Source: Rhizobium leguminosarum (lineage in GTDB: Bacteria; Pseudomonadota; Alphaproteobacteria; Rhizobiales; Rhizobiaceae). Taken from it: 64,000 bases of DNA. The first letter of the stretch is position 1. Every line of letters starts with the position of its first letter. Shown piece by piece: positions 1 through 7,938 of this stretch. The translations under genes were made by a program, and so were the position numbers. Below the pieces are notes generated by a model that saw only the letters and a program-made list of their open reading frames with translations, was not told where the DNA came from and ran no database searches. The DNA is taken from the NCBI RefSeq assembly GCF_002953715.1, contig NZ_CP025017.1, positions 124,001 through 188,000 of the forward strand, given 5' to 3'.

Positions 1-467
1 GCGCTGAGGTCACCGACATTCCCGCGATGGCCGCCTTCGGCCTGCGCATCGGCCTCGGCTGCGACGGCGCTGCCTCCAACGACAATTCCAACCTGATGCA
101 CTGCCTGCACTCCGCCTACATGCTGCAGTGCCTCGTCGCCTCCGGCCGCACCCATCCCGTGCCGCCGCCGGTCGATTTCCTCGGCTACGGCACGTCAGGG
201 GGAGCCAGCCTGCTCGGCCGGCGTGATATCGGCCGGCTGGCGCCCGGCATGGCCGCTGACCTGTTTGCGATCGACACCCGCCGCATGGATTATGTCGGTA
301 CGCGGCACGATCCGCTGAGCCTGATTGCCCGCGTCGGCATCGGCATGGCGACCGACATGACCATGATCAATGGCCGCATCGTCTGGCAGAAGGGCGAATT
401 CCCCGGTCTCGACGAGGCCAAGCTGTCAGCCGATGCCGAGGCTGCACTATCCGCCGTGGAATTTTAA
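1..467 (+). CDS. Amidohydrolase C-terminus (8-oxoguanine deaminase / hydroxyatrazine hydrolase branch), partial
   Basis: The frame is open from base 3, so most of the protein lies off the left edge and only about 154 C-terminal residues are visible. The segment GCDGAASNDNSNL is the late metal-site strand typical of the branch of the amidohydrolase superfamily that holds 8-oxoguanine deaminase, guanine deaminase-like enzymes and AtzB-type triazine aminohydrolases; its Asp is the usual metal ligand. GRLAPGMAADLFAID is the normal composite-domain closing motif. Enzymes of this branch hydrolytically deaminate N-heterocycles in the cytoplasm. The gene ends 27 bp before a BMP-type importer operon, which suggests that the transported compound is its substrate. 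Exact substrate unknown. Confidence 0.8.
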   Translation, partial: AEVTDIPAMAAFGLRIGLGCDGAASNDNSNLMHCLHSAYMLQCLVASGRTHPVPPPVDFLGYGTSGGASLLGRRDIGRLAPGMAADLFAIDTRRMDYVGTRHDPLSLIARVGIGMATDMTMINGRIVWQKGEFPGLDEAKLSADAEAALSAVEF

Positions 468-494
468 AAAAAACCAAAAGAGGGAACTGAGAAC

Positions 495-1592
495 ATGACC
501 AAACTGACCCGCAGAAACCTGATGACGGCCGCTGCCGCCACCGGCCTTGCCGGCGTGCTCGGCAGCCGCCTTGCTTTGGCCGCCGACGAACCGCTCGGCA
601 TCACGCTCGTCGTCCCGTCGCCGATCGGCGACGTCGGCTGGGGGCATGCACTTGCCGCCGGTCTCGAGCCGATCAAGGCCGCTTACGGCGACAAGGTGAA
701 GGTCACCGTGCTTGAGAATATCGCGGAAGGCCCTGACGCCGACCGCATCATGAACAAGACCGTCGCCGACGGAAACAAGTTCCTGGTCGCCGGCTCTTTC
801 GGCTATCAGAACGGCGCCCTGCAGATCGCCCGCCGCGATCCGAGCGTCACGGTTCTGCACGCCTCCGGCTTTCAGGTCGCTGCGAACTTCTCGCCGTTCG
901 CGGCCAAGTATTTCCAGGGCACCTATCTGCTCGGCATGGCTGCCGCAGCACTTTCCAAGACCGGCAAGCTCGGCTCTGTGTCGGCCTTCGCCATTCCCGA
1001 ACTGATCACTTCCATCAACGCCTTCACCCTCGGCGCCCAGGCCGTCAAGCCCGATATCGAGGTCTCGGTCGTCTGGGTGAACTCCTGGTTCGACCCGGCC
1101 AAGGAGCAGGAGGCCGCCAAAGCCCTGATCGCGCAGAAGTGCGACGTGATCTTCTCCAACGCCCAGGACACGCCGTCCGTCATCTCGGCCTGCGAGGAAG
1201 CCGGCGTCTACGCCTTCAACCTCAACTCCTCGATGAAGAAATACGCACCGAAAACCTATCTCGGATGCATCTCGACGGACTGGTCACCGTTCTTCAAGGC
1301 ATCGGTCGACGCCCATCTCGCCGGCACGTTCAAGGGCGCCAATGCGTTCCTCGGCGTCGCCGACAAGGTCGTCGAAGTGGTGGACTGGAATCCGGATGTT
1401 CCGGCTGACGTGATGACCAAGATCAAGGAGATCGAGGCAAAGATCGCCGACGGCAGCTTCTCGCCCTTCACCGGGCCGATCACCAAGGCCGACGGCAGCG
1501 AAGGTGTCGCATCTGGCGCAACCATGGCCGACGCCGAGATCATCGCCATGAATTGGCACGTCAAGGGCGTGTCCACGCCGCTGCCGAAATAA
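495..1592 (+). CDS. BMP family ABC transporter substrate-binding protein
   Basis: Protein of 365 residues. It starts with a twin-arginine signal (TRRNLM at residues 5-10, then a hydrophobic stretch ending ALA near residue 30), so it is probably exported folded by Tat; there is no lipobox cysteine. The body (GDVGWGHALAAGLE, GSFGYQNG, HASGF, YFQGTYLLGMAA, DWSPFF) is the Bmp/PnrA-type periplasmic binding fold, which in characterised members binds nucleosides or purines. A ribosome site (AGAGGGA) sits about 8 bp upstream. It is followed after 3 bp by its ATPase and two permeases, giving a complete importer downstream of an N-heterocycle aminohydrolase. Ligand is inferred to be a purine-like or triazine-like heterocycle. 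Confidence 0.88.
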   Translation: MTKLTRRNLMTAAAATGLAGVLGSRLALAADEPLGITLVVPSPIGDVGWGHALAAGLEPIKAAYGDKVKVTVLENIAEGPDADRIMNKTVADGNKFLVAGSFGYQNGALQIARRDPSVTVLHASGFQVAANFSPFAAKYFQGTYLLGMAAAALSKTGKLGSVSAFAIPELITSINAFTLGAQAVKPDIEVSVVWVNSWFDPAKEQEAAKALIAQKCDVIFSNAQDTPSVISACEEAGVYAFNLNSSMKKYAPKTYLGCISTDWSPFFKASVDAHLAGTFKGANAFLGVADKVVEVVDWNPDVPADVMTKIKEIEAKIADGSFSPFTGPITKADGSEGVASGATMADAEIIAMNWHVKGVSTPLPK

Positions 1593-1595
1593 GTC

Positions 1596-3116
1596 ATGAC
1601 GACCCCGCTCCTGTCGCTGCGCGGCATTTCGAAGAGTTACGGCCAGATCCACGCCAATCAGGCGATCGATCTGGACGTGGCGCCGCAATCGATCCATGCG
1701 ATCCTCGGCGAAAACGGGGCGGGAAAATCGACGCTGATGAAGCTGATCTACGGCGTCGAGCAACCGGACGACGGGGATGTCGTCTGGGAAGGAAAACCGT
1801 TGCGCCTCGCCTCCCCTGCCGAGGCGAGGCGCAACGGCATCGGGATGGTCTTCCAGCACTTTTCGCTGTTCGAGACCCTGACCGTCCTGGAGAATATTCG
1901 GCTGGTCGTGCCGGGCCGCAAGGCTGAGCTCAAGGAACGCATTCGGACGCTTGGACGGGAGTTCGGCCTCGAAGTCGATCCGCTCGCCCATGTGCATGCG
2001 CTGTCCGTCGGCGAGCGGCAACGGGTGGAGATCATCCGAAGCCTGATGACCAATCCGAAGCTGCTGATCCTCGACGAGCCCACCTCCGTCCTGCCGCCGC
2101 AATTGGTGGAAAAGCTGTTCGACACGCTGCGCCGGCTGCGCGACGGCGGCGTTTCCATCCTGTTGATCTCCCACAAGCTCGAGGAAATCCGGGCGATCTG
2201 TGACCGGGCGACGATCCTGCGCGGCGGACGGGTGACCGGGGATGTCGACCCGCGCGAACATGATGCCCATGACCTTGCCCGCATGATGATCGGCCGCGAC
2301 ATGCCCGCCCCCATCTCGGCGCTGCCGCTGTCTGGCGGGGAAAAGCGGCTGGAGATCATCGGGTTGGATTATCAGCCCGACGATCCCTTCGCGGTGCCGC
2401 TCTCCGGCATCAGCCTCGAAGTGCGTGCCGGCGAAATCCTCGGGATCGCCGGTATTTCGGGCAACGGCCAAAGCGAGCTTGCCGCATTGATTTCAGGTGA
2501 GACGGTGCTGGGGCGCGACCAACGCGACCGGATCTACATGATGGGGATCGACGTGGGCAGGCTCGATGCCGCTGCACGGCGGACGCTCGGATTTGCCTTC
2601 GTTCCGGAAGACCGGCTCGGACGTGGCGCAGTCCCCGAGATGTCGCTCGCCCTCAACAGCCTACTGACGGCCCATCCGCTCAAGCTTTTGCGGCACGGTC
2701 TTGTCGACAGGGCGCGGGCGTTGGCGTTCACCGAGGATTGCATCCGTCAGTATGATGTGCGCACACCCGGCCCGGATGCGGAAGCCGGCACTCTATCGGG
2801 CGGCAATCTGCAGAAATTCATCGTTGGCCGCGAAATCATGCTGTCTCCCAAATTGCTTTTCCTGGCGCAGCCGACCTGGGGCGTGGATATCGGCGCCGCA
2901 TCCGCCATCCGCAGCCGTCTGGTCGCCTTGCGCAATCAGGGCATGGCGATCCTCGTCATTTCCGAGGAGCTGGAAGAACTGTTCGAGCTCTGCGATTCCA
3001 TCCAGGTGCTGCATCACGGCCGGCTCAGCCCGCCGCTCGCAACGCGGGACACGAAGCCCGAGGAGATCGGCCGATACATGATCGGGGCACAAGCCTCGCC
3101 CGAGAAAGTCCAGTGA
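1596..3116 (+). CDS. ABC transporter ATP-binding protein, double-domain (BMP/nucleoside type)
   Basis: Protein of 506 residues with two ATP-binding cassettes, as in RbsA/YufO-type importers. Cassette 1 has Walker A GENGAGKST (residues 38-46), signature LSVGERQRVEI and Walker B LLILDEPTSVL. Cassette 2 has a degenerate P-loop (GISGNGQSELA), signature LSGGNLQKFIVGREI and LLFLAQPTWGVD, where Gln replaces the Walker B glutamate; that change is common in cassette 2 of nucleoside-type importers, so it is not a defect. It energises uptake of the ligand of the preceding binding protein from the cytoplasmic side. The stop overlaps the next start (TGATG). Confidence 0.92.
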   Translation: MTTPLLSLRGISKSYGQIHANQAIDLDVAPQSIHAILGENGAGKSTLMKLIYGVEQPDDGDVVWEGKPLRLASPAEARRNGIGMVFQHFSLFETLTVLENIRLVVPGRKAELKERIRTLGREFGLEVDPLAHVHALSVGERQRVEIIRSLMTNPKLLILDEPTSVLPPQLVEKLFDTLRRLRDGGVSILLISHKLEEIRAICDRATILRGGRVTGDVDPREHDAHDLARMMIGRDMPAPISALPLSGGEKRLEIIGLDYQPDDPFAVPLSGISLEVRAGEILGIAGISGNGQSELAALISGETVLGRDQRDRIYMMGIDVGRLDAAARRTLGFAFVPEDRLGRGAVPEMSLALNSLLTAHPLKLLRHGLVDRARALAFTEDCIRQYDVRTPGPDAEAGTLSGGNLQKFIVGREIMLSPKLLFLAQPTWGVDIGAASAIRSRLVALRNQGMAILVISEELEELFELCDSIQVLHHGRLSPPLATRDTKPEEIGRYMIGAQASPEKVQ

Positions 3117-4216
3117 TGAGTGCTTGGTTCCTTGCTTTCGTTCCCACCCTGGTCCGTCGGGAGCGCGCTTCGCTTGCCGCGACCTTGATCGCGCCCGTCA
3201 TAGCACTTGTCATAGCGATCGCGCTCAACCTCGGCCTTTACATCTTGATGGGCCGCGACCCTGTCGCGGTCATCTATGCGATGCTTTTCGAGCCTTTCCT
3301 CTCCTGGGCGTCCTTTTCGGAAGTGCTTTTAAAAGCAGGCCCTCTCCTTCTGATCGCTCAGGGGCTGGCAATCGGCTTTCGTGCCAAGGTCTTCAACATC
3401 GGCGCCGAAGGCCAGTTCATTCTCGGCGCGATCTTCGCCTCTGCCATTCCGGTCTGGTTTCCGCAGGCGACGGGTCAGTGGATCTGGCCGGCAATGCTGC
3501 TGCTCGGCGCAATCGGCGGCGCATTTTGGGCTTCTCTCACCGCCTTCTGGCGCGTGCGCCTCAACGCCAACGAGATCCTCGTTTCACTGATGCTGAGCCT
3601 CGTTGCGGCGCAGCTGCTGAACTACCTGCTGCTCGGCCCCTGGAAGGATCCGAACGGCTTCAACTTCCCCCAGTCCGTGATGTTCCAGTATGATGCGATG
3701 GTACCGACCCTGATCGCCGGTACCCGCGTCAATGTTTCATTCCTCATCACGCTCGCTTTGTCTGTTGCGGCCTGGGTCTTCATGCAGAAAAGCTTCATCG
3801 GCTACAAGCTGCAGGTCGGCGGTCTGGCGCCGCGGGCTGCCGGCTACGCCGGCTTCAAGGAAGGTTGGGCGATCTGGCTTTCGCTGCTGATCGGCGGTTT
3901 TGCAGCCGGTCTTGCGGGTGCGGCCGAAGTCGCAGGCCCGCTCGGCCAGCTGCAGCGTTCGGTCGCGAGCGGCTACGGCTATGCGGCCATCATCGTCGCC
4001 TATCTCGGCGGCCTGCATCCGATCGGCATCGTGATCTCGGCGCTGGTCATGGCGGTCATCTACATCGGTGGCGACAATGCCATGGTCTCGGCCAACCTGC
4101 CGATCGCCGCTGTCCGTGTCTTCCAGGGCAGTCTGCTGCTCGCTTACCTGATCGCCGTCGCTTTCGTGCGCTACCGCCTTGAATGGCGACGCGCCGCCCA
4201 TTGGAGCCCGTCATGA
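3116..4216 (+). CDS. ABC transporter permease (BMP/nucleoside type), subunit 1
   Basis: Hydrophobic protein of 366 residues from the ATG at 3116, which overlaps the ATPase stop as TGATG; a GTG at 3113 is an alternative one codon longer. The segment FRAKVFNIGAEGQFILGA is the conserved motif of the larger permease in BMP/PnrA-linked importers (YufP-like, BPD_transp_2 family), and GYGYAAIIVAYLGGLHPIGI is the second family motif. It should form the inner-membrane channel with the following permease. The gene overlaps the next one by 4 bp (ATGA), so the subunits are probably translationally coupled. Confidence 0.9.
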   Translation: MSAWFLAFVPTLVRRERASLAATLIAPVIALVIAIALNLGLYILMGRDPVAVIYAMLFEPFLSWASFSEVLLKAGPLLLIAQGLAIGFRAKVFNIGAEGQFILGAIFASAIPVWFPQATGQWIWPAMLLLGAIGGAFWASLTAFWRVRLNANEILVSLMLSLVAAQLLNYLLLGPWKDPNGFNFPQSVMFQYDAMVPTLIAGTRVNVSFLITLALSVAAWVFMQKSFIGYKLQVGGLAPRAAGYAGFKEGWAIWLSLLIGGFAAGLAGAAEVAGPLGQLQRSVASGYGYAAIIVAYLGGLHPIGIVISALVMAVIYIGGDNAMVSANLPIAAVRVFQGSLLLAYLIAVAFVRYRLEWRRAAHWSPS

Positions 4217-5124
4217 ACGCCATCGAGTTCATTCTTGCCGGCATGCTTGCGGCTGCGACACCGTTTCTTCTGGCAGCACTCGGCGAACTGGTGGCCGAGC
4301 GCGCCGGCGTTCTCAACCTCGGGGTCGAGGGATTGATGGCCTTCGGTGCCGTGCTCGCCTTCATCATCGTCTACCAGGGCGGTGGACATCTCCTGGGCTT
4401 CGTCGCAGCCGGGCTCGGCAGCGCTGTCCTTTCGCTGCTCTTTGCCTTCGTCACGTTGGGATTCCGGGCAAACCAGGTGGCAGCGGGCCTTGCCATCGGC
4501 ATTCTCGGCCAAGGCCTCTCCGCGCTTTTCGGCAAGACCTATGAAAGCCTCACGGTCAGGGGACTTCCGAAGCTTGCCCTTCCCGGGCTTTCGGAATTGC
4601 CGGTTGTCGGCGGCCTTTTCGTCCAGGACATCGTCGTGTGGATTTCGCTCGTCGCGACTCTCGCTCTCTGGGCCATATTTGCCTACACCAAGCTTGGCCT
4701 CATCGTCCGCGCCGTTGGCGAGAACCCGAAGGCCGCCCATGCCATCGGTTACTCGGTAGTCTCAGTCCGCGTCCTCGCCATCGCCTTCGGCGGCGCGATG
4801 GCCGGTTTCGCCGGCGCCTATGCGTCGGTGGTCTATACACCACTCTGGGCCGATGGAATGATTGCTGGGCGCGGCTGGATTGCCATCGCCCTCGTCGTCT
4901 TTGGGACTTGGCTCACCGGCCGTATCTTCCTCGGCGCCTGCCTCTTCGGCGCGGTCTCGCTGATGGGGCTTGCAGCCCAGGCAACCGGACTGGACGTGCC
5001 TTCGCAACTGCTCTCGAGCCTGCCATATCTCGTCACGATCATCGTGCTCGGCATTATTTCCGCCGACCGTCGCCTGCTGAAACTGAACGGTGTCGCTTCG
5101 CTCGGCGAACCATTTGAGCGATAG
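4213..5124 (+). CDS. ABC transporter permease (BMP/nucleoside type), subunit 2
   Basis: Protein of 303 residues from the ATG at 4213 overlapping the preceding stop as ATGA; an in-frame ATG at 4183 would only add residues read inside the upstream gene. ERAGVLNLGVEGLMAFGAV is the hallmark motif of the smaller permease (YufQ-like) of nucleoside-type importers. Several membrane segments run through the whole length and a short hydrophilic tail ends the protein. It completes the first BMP importer operon (binding protein, ATPase, two permeases). Confidence 0.9.
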   Translation: MNAIEFILAGMLAAATPFLLAALGELVAERAGVLNLGVEGLMAFGAVLAFIIVYQGGGHLLGFVAAGLGSAVLSLLFAFVTLGFRANQVAAGLAIGILGQGLSALFGKTYESLTVRGLPKLALPGLSELPVVGGLFVQDIVVWISLVATLALWAIFAYTKLGLIVRAVGENPKAAHAIGYSVVSVRVLAIAFGGAMAGFAGAYASVVYTPLWADGMIAGRGWIAIALVVFGTWLTGRIFLGACLFGAVSLMGLAAQATGLDVPSQLLSSLPYLVTIIVLGIISADRRLLKLNGVASLGEPFER

Positions 5125-5166
5125 AGCGTAGTGCGGAAAGCGGTTTTCGGGATCAAACGCCTACGT
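5124..5166. repeat. Degenerate Rhizobium intergenic palindrome
   Basis: Directly after the operon stop there is an imperfect inverted repeat beginning AGAGCGTAGTGCGG and containing AGCGGTTTTCGG. The same core occurs in the better-preserved palindrome at 30945-30994, so this is probably a decayed copy of that element. It lies between convergent genes and may help end transcription, but no clear U-tract follows. Confidence 0.4.
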
Positions 5167-5191
5167 AACGCGCCGGCGAAAAAGCCCGCGG

Positions 5192-5725
5192 TCAGCCGCG
5201 ATCGCGTTTCTTGCGACCGCGCGCCTCAAATTGGACGAGTAGCGACTTGAGTTCGATCTCGCGAACGCGTCGTGCCGCTTCGTCCGGGCTGACCCATTCG
5301 AGAATACGCTGACCCCGCTCCTTGAAATCGCCGCTGATTTCCGTGACTTCAATCTGAAACATATCGACGATACAGGGCGCCACATCGCCATTGTCGAATT
5401 CTTTCAGATAAGTATAGCGCCCAACCGGCTTCTTCTTCACCACCCCGCGCACGCCGGCCTCCTCCCAGGCCTCGATTGCTGCTGCTTCGAAAGGCTTTTT
5501 CCCTTTCATCGGCCATCCTTTCGGGATGACCCAGCGTGCGCTCTCGCGAGACGTGATCACCAGGATTTCGAGCTCGGATCCGGCAGTGCCGTGACGGAAG
5601 CAAATAGCGCCGTATTGTTGACGGAATGCACCAGCGAACAGCACTTCAGGAACAGCAGCGAGCTGCCGCAGCAGTGGCTGGGACTTGTCCGGTCGAGGCT
5701 TGCTGCCTTTTTTGCTGGGTGTCAT
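5192..5725 (-). CDS. NUDIX hydrolase
   Basis: Protein of 177 residues. A NUDIX box spans about residues 68-91, starting GWPMKGKKPFE and ending IEAWEEAGV. The metal-binding EExG core is intact, but two usual box positions differ (Lys for the first Glu, Ile for the Arg), a variant I recall in rhizobial NUDIX proteins of the DIPP-like group. Such enzymes cleave nucleoside-diphosphate-linked substrates or inositol polyphosphates; the substrate here is not predictable. The C-terminus is basic (RGRKKRDRG). It is transcribed away from the phosphate uptake operon, and the PHO-box-like site between them points toward this gene, so a phosphate link is possible. Confidence 0.85.
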   Translation of the reverse strand: MTPSKKGSKPRPDKSQPLLRQLAAVPEVLFAGAFRQQYGAICFRHGTAGSELEILVITSRESARWVIPKGWPMKGKKPFEAAAIEAWEEAGVRGVVKKKPVGRYTYLKEFDNGDVAPCIVDMFQIEVTEISGDFKERGQRILEWVSPDEAARRVREIELKSLLVQFEARGRKKRDRG

Positions 5726-5776
5726 ATCGATTGAGTTGCCGAATTTGCTTGTTGCTTCAATTGCCTGAGCGTGTTT

Positions 5777-5794
5777 ATGACAGATTTATGACAA
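5777..5794 (-). promoter_or_regulatory. PHO box (PhoB binding site), minus-strand orientation
   Basis: Read on the minus strand, TTGTCATAAATCTGTCAT matches the 18-bp PhoB consensus (CTGTCATAAATCTGTCAT in one common form) at 17 of 18 positions, with its two 7-bp half repeats 11 bp apart. It lies 27 bp before the start of the DUF47-pit operon and about 50 bp before the NUDIX start. In Sinorhizobium meliloti the equivalent orfA-pit operon is, from published work I recall, repressed by PhoB under phosphate limitation; a site this close to the start codon fits repression of pit. Confidence 0.72.
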
Positions 5795-5821
5795 TCGGCC
5801 GCACGAGGAAGGTTCCCAGGC

Positions 5822-6466
5822 ATGATGAGCATTTTTCGCAAGCTGATGCCACGGGAAGACAGATTCTTTGAAATGTTTTCCAAGCACTCGAAGACCGTCG
5901 TTGCCGCGGCGCACGCCCTCGATCAACTCCTGAAGGGCAATGACGTTGAGAAAAACTGCGAACGAATCGTCGCATTGGAAAACGAGGCGGACGACGTCAC
6001 GCGTGACGTTCTTCTTGCCGTTCGACGAAGCTTCATCACGCCCTTCGACCGAGGTGACATCAAGGACCTCATTCAGTCGATGGATGATGCGATCGACATG
6101 ATGCACAAGACAGTCAAGACGATCCGCTTGTTCGAGCAATCCAGCTTCGATCCGCTCATGCAGGAGATGGGCAGTGAAATCGTCAAGGCGGCAAACCTTG
6201 TCGCGGAAGCGATACCCCTCCTCGACAGATTGGGAGCCAATGCGCAGCGTCTCGCGGCCATCGCGGAGGAGGTCACCCGAGTGGAGGGACGTTCCGACGA
6301 TCTCCACGACCAGGGTTTGAAGGACCTGTTTCTGCGTCATGGCGCCGCCGGCAATGCGATGGCCTACATGATCGGAAGCGAGATCTACGGAGAGCTGGAG
6401 AAAGTCGTCGACCGCTTCGAGGATGTCGCGAACGAAATCAGCGGCATTCTCATCGAGAACGTCTGA
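5822..6466 (+). CDS. DUF47 (PhoU-like) Pit accessory protein
   Basis: Soluble, mostly helical protein of 214 residues beginning MMSIFRKLMPREDRFFEMF. It belongs to the DUF47/PhoU-like family that is routinely encoded just before low-affinity phosphate transporters; the S. meliloti counterpart is called orfA. ENEADDVTRDVL and the DRGDIKDLIQSMDDAIDMM stretch are typical PhoU-type helices with acidic metal-binding positions. The stop overlaps the pit start (TGATG). It is thought to modulate Pit activity. A second ATG three bases downstream cannot be excluded as start. Confidence 0.88.
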   Translation: MMSIFRKLMPREDRFFEMFSKHSKTVVAAAHALDQLLKGNDVEKNCERIVALENEADDVTRDVLLAVRRSFITPFDRGDIKDLIQSMDDAIDMMHKTVKTIRLFEQSSFDPLMQEMGSEIVKAANLVAEAIPLLDRLGANAQRLAAIAEEVTRVEGRSDDLHDQGLKDLFLRHGAAGNAMAYMIGSEIYGELEKVVDRFEDVANEISGILIENV

Positions 6467-7470
6467 TGGATGCCTCCCTCGCTCTGCCGCTGCTGGTCGG
6501 CCTGGTCGTTGTCGCACTGTTCTTCGACTTCCTCAACGGTCTGCATGATGCGGCCAATTCGATCGCCACGATCGTATCGACCCGCGTCCTGCGGCCGCAA
6601 TATGCGGTCGCCTGGGCGGCATTCTTCAATTTCATCGCATTCCTGTTCTTCGGCCTGCACGTGGCCGAAACGCTGGGGACCGGCATCATCGATCCTGCGA
6701 TCGTTTCGCCTCAAGTGATCTTCGCCGCACTGATGGGTGCCATCATTTGGAATATCCTCACCTGGATTTTCGGGATTCCATCGAGCTCGTCGCATGCGCT
6801 TGTCGGCGGGCTGGTGGGGGCCGGTCTCGCAAAGGTGGGCTTCAACTCGATCGTCTGGAACGGCCTTCTAAAGACCGTCGGTGCTATTTTTCTTTCGCCA
6901 GCCATCGGCTTCCTGCTTGCCCTGGTGCTGGTGCTCGCCGTCTCCTGGCTATTCGTCCGGCAAACGCCGTTTGCGGTGGATCGCACATTTCGCATCATGC
7001 AGTTCGTGTCTGCTTCGCTTTATTCGCTTGGCCACGGCGGAAACGATGCGCAGAAGACGATGGGCATCATCGCGGTGCTCTTGTTCAGCCAGGGATATCT
7101 CGGCCCGACATTCTACGTGCCTTTCTGGGTGGTCATTTCCTGCCAGTCGGCAATGGCTCTCGGTACGCTCTTTGGCGGATGGCGGATCGTTCATACCATG
7201 GGGTCGAAGATCACCCGGCTCAACCCCATGCAAGGTTTCTGCGCAGAGACGGGCGGAGCCTTGACACTATTCGGAGCGACGTGGCTCGGTATTCCCGTTT
7301 CGACGACGCATACCATCACCGGAGCAATCGTCGGAGTGGGCGCGGCGCGTCGTGTCTCAGCCGTGCGCTGGGGATTGGCCGGCAACATCGTGATAGCCTG
7401 GATCGTAACGATGCCGGCGGCTGCAGCAATATCCGCCGCGTTCTACGGCCTCGTATCTTTGCTGCGATGA
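6466..7470 (+). CDS. pit: Low-affinity inorganic phosphate transporter (Pit, PHO4 family)
   Basis: Membrane protein of 334 residues with the duplicated PHO4 signature: NGLHDAANSIATIVSTRVL in the first half and HGGNDAQKTMGIIAVLL in the second. About ten hydrophobic segments are visible. It imports metal-phosphate complexes with protons and works when phosphate is plentiful. Length agrees with rhizobial Pit proteins, which are shorter than E. coli PitA. It forms a two-gene operon with the DUF47 gene behind the PHO box at 5777-5794. The end falls before a long non-coding stretch. Confidence 0.93.
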   Translation: MDASLALPLLVGLVVVALFFDFLNGLHDAANSIATIVSTRVLRPQYAVAWAAFFNFIAFLFFGLHVAETLGTGIIDPAIVSPQVIFAALMGAIIWNILTWIFGIPSSSSHALVGGLVGAGLAKVGFNSIVWNGLLKTVGAIFLSPAIGFLLALVLVLAVSWLFVRQTPFAVDRTFRIMQFVSASLYSLGHGGNDAQKTMGIIAVLLFSQGYLGPTFYVPFWVVISCQSAMALGTLFGGWRIVHTMGSKITRLNPMQGFCAETGGALTLFGATWLGIPVSTTHTITGAIVGVGAARRVSAVRWGLAGNIVIAWIVTMPAAAAISAAFYGLVSLLR

Positions 7471-7748
7471 AATGAGGTGATGGCCAGGCAATCGCCACAC
7501 TTGCCCTTCCCTTTTGAGCTTTGCCGCTGGCAAATACCGACGAATAAAGCGGGCAGAATCCATTCTGGCCTCTGCGTCATCGCAGCTTCGATATTGCGTG
7601 CACTGCACAAATAGAGCGCTCCCATGACTGCGACTACGTTAGCAATCGCACAAAACGGAAGCAGAAAATAAAAAGCCTAAGAAATAGGCATTCGTTAATT
7701 CTTACCATTTCTCCTTTTACTTCATGCTGTTACCAATTCCTCTCGAAA
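7471..7748. other. Non-coding stretch upstream of the nitrate importer promoter
   Basis: No convincing gene on either strand. Around 7592-7606 the sequence TGCGTGCACTGCACA contains a GTGCA/TGCAC dyad about 150 bp before the sigma-54 promoter, the usual distance for an enhancer; it only loosely resembles an NtrC site. The AT-rich part from 7640 to 7735 could bind IHF, which commonly bends DNA in such promoters. Both points are inference. Confidence 0.35.
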
Positions 7749-7766
7749 TTGGCACGCTGCTTGCAG
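7749..7766 (+). promoter_or_regulatory. Sigma-54 (-24/-12) promoter of the nitrate importer operon
   Basis: TTGGCACGCTGCTTGCAG matches the RpoN consensus TTGGCACG-N4-TTGCA exactly. The invariant GG is at 7751-7752 and GC at 7763-7764, ten bases apart as required. Transcription should begin near 7776, giving a leader of roughly 160 nt before the start codon at 7939. RpoN control by NtrC fits nitrogen-source uptake genes. Confidence 0.82.
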
Positions 7767-7778
7767 GTTCTGAGACGC

Positions 7779-7910
7779 ATCGGTCAACGGCGACTGGTGC
7801 GGATAGGCGCGGCATAAGCGCCTACATTAGACACCGACGTCGCAAGGTCTTTGCAATCCGGGATTCTCTCATCCCCTGGACGCAAATTCCGGCGGCGTTT
7901 TTTTGTGTCC
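7779..7910 (+). promoter_or_regulatory. Structured mRNA leader, candidate ANTAR (NasT-type) antitermination target with terminator
   Basis: The first hairpin pairs 7779-7785 with 7792-7798 around the hexaloop AACGGC, which has the A1 and G4 expected of RNA loops bound by ANTAR regulators. A second hairpin pairs TAGGCGC (7804-7810) with GCGCCTA (7818-7824); its loop is seven bases and does not carry the A1/G4 pattern. Further on, GGGAT/ATCCC (7861-7875 region) forms another hairpin, and GGACGCAAA (7878-7886) can pair with TTTGTGTCC (7902-7910) or a shorter GC stem can precede the seven T residues at 7898-7904, as in an intrinsic terminator. nas-type operons of Proteobacteria are known to use such leaders with NasS/NasT. 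No nasT gene is in this window. Confidence 0.55.
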
Positions 7911-7938
7911 GAATTCAGCCAGCAGAGGGAACCTGCGC

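Noticed and set aside
1284..2471. Minus-strand open frame of 395 codons opposite the first ABC ATPase
   Set aside because: Shadow of the ATPase gene; no recognisable domains.
7903..7938. TTG start for nrtA 12 codons upstream
   Set aside because: It lies in the T-run and hairpin of the leader; the ATG at 7939 has a good ribosome site and gives a normal Tat signal.
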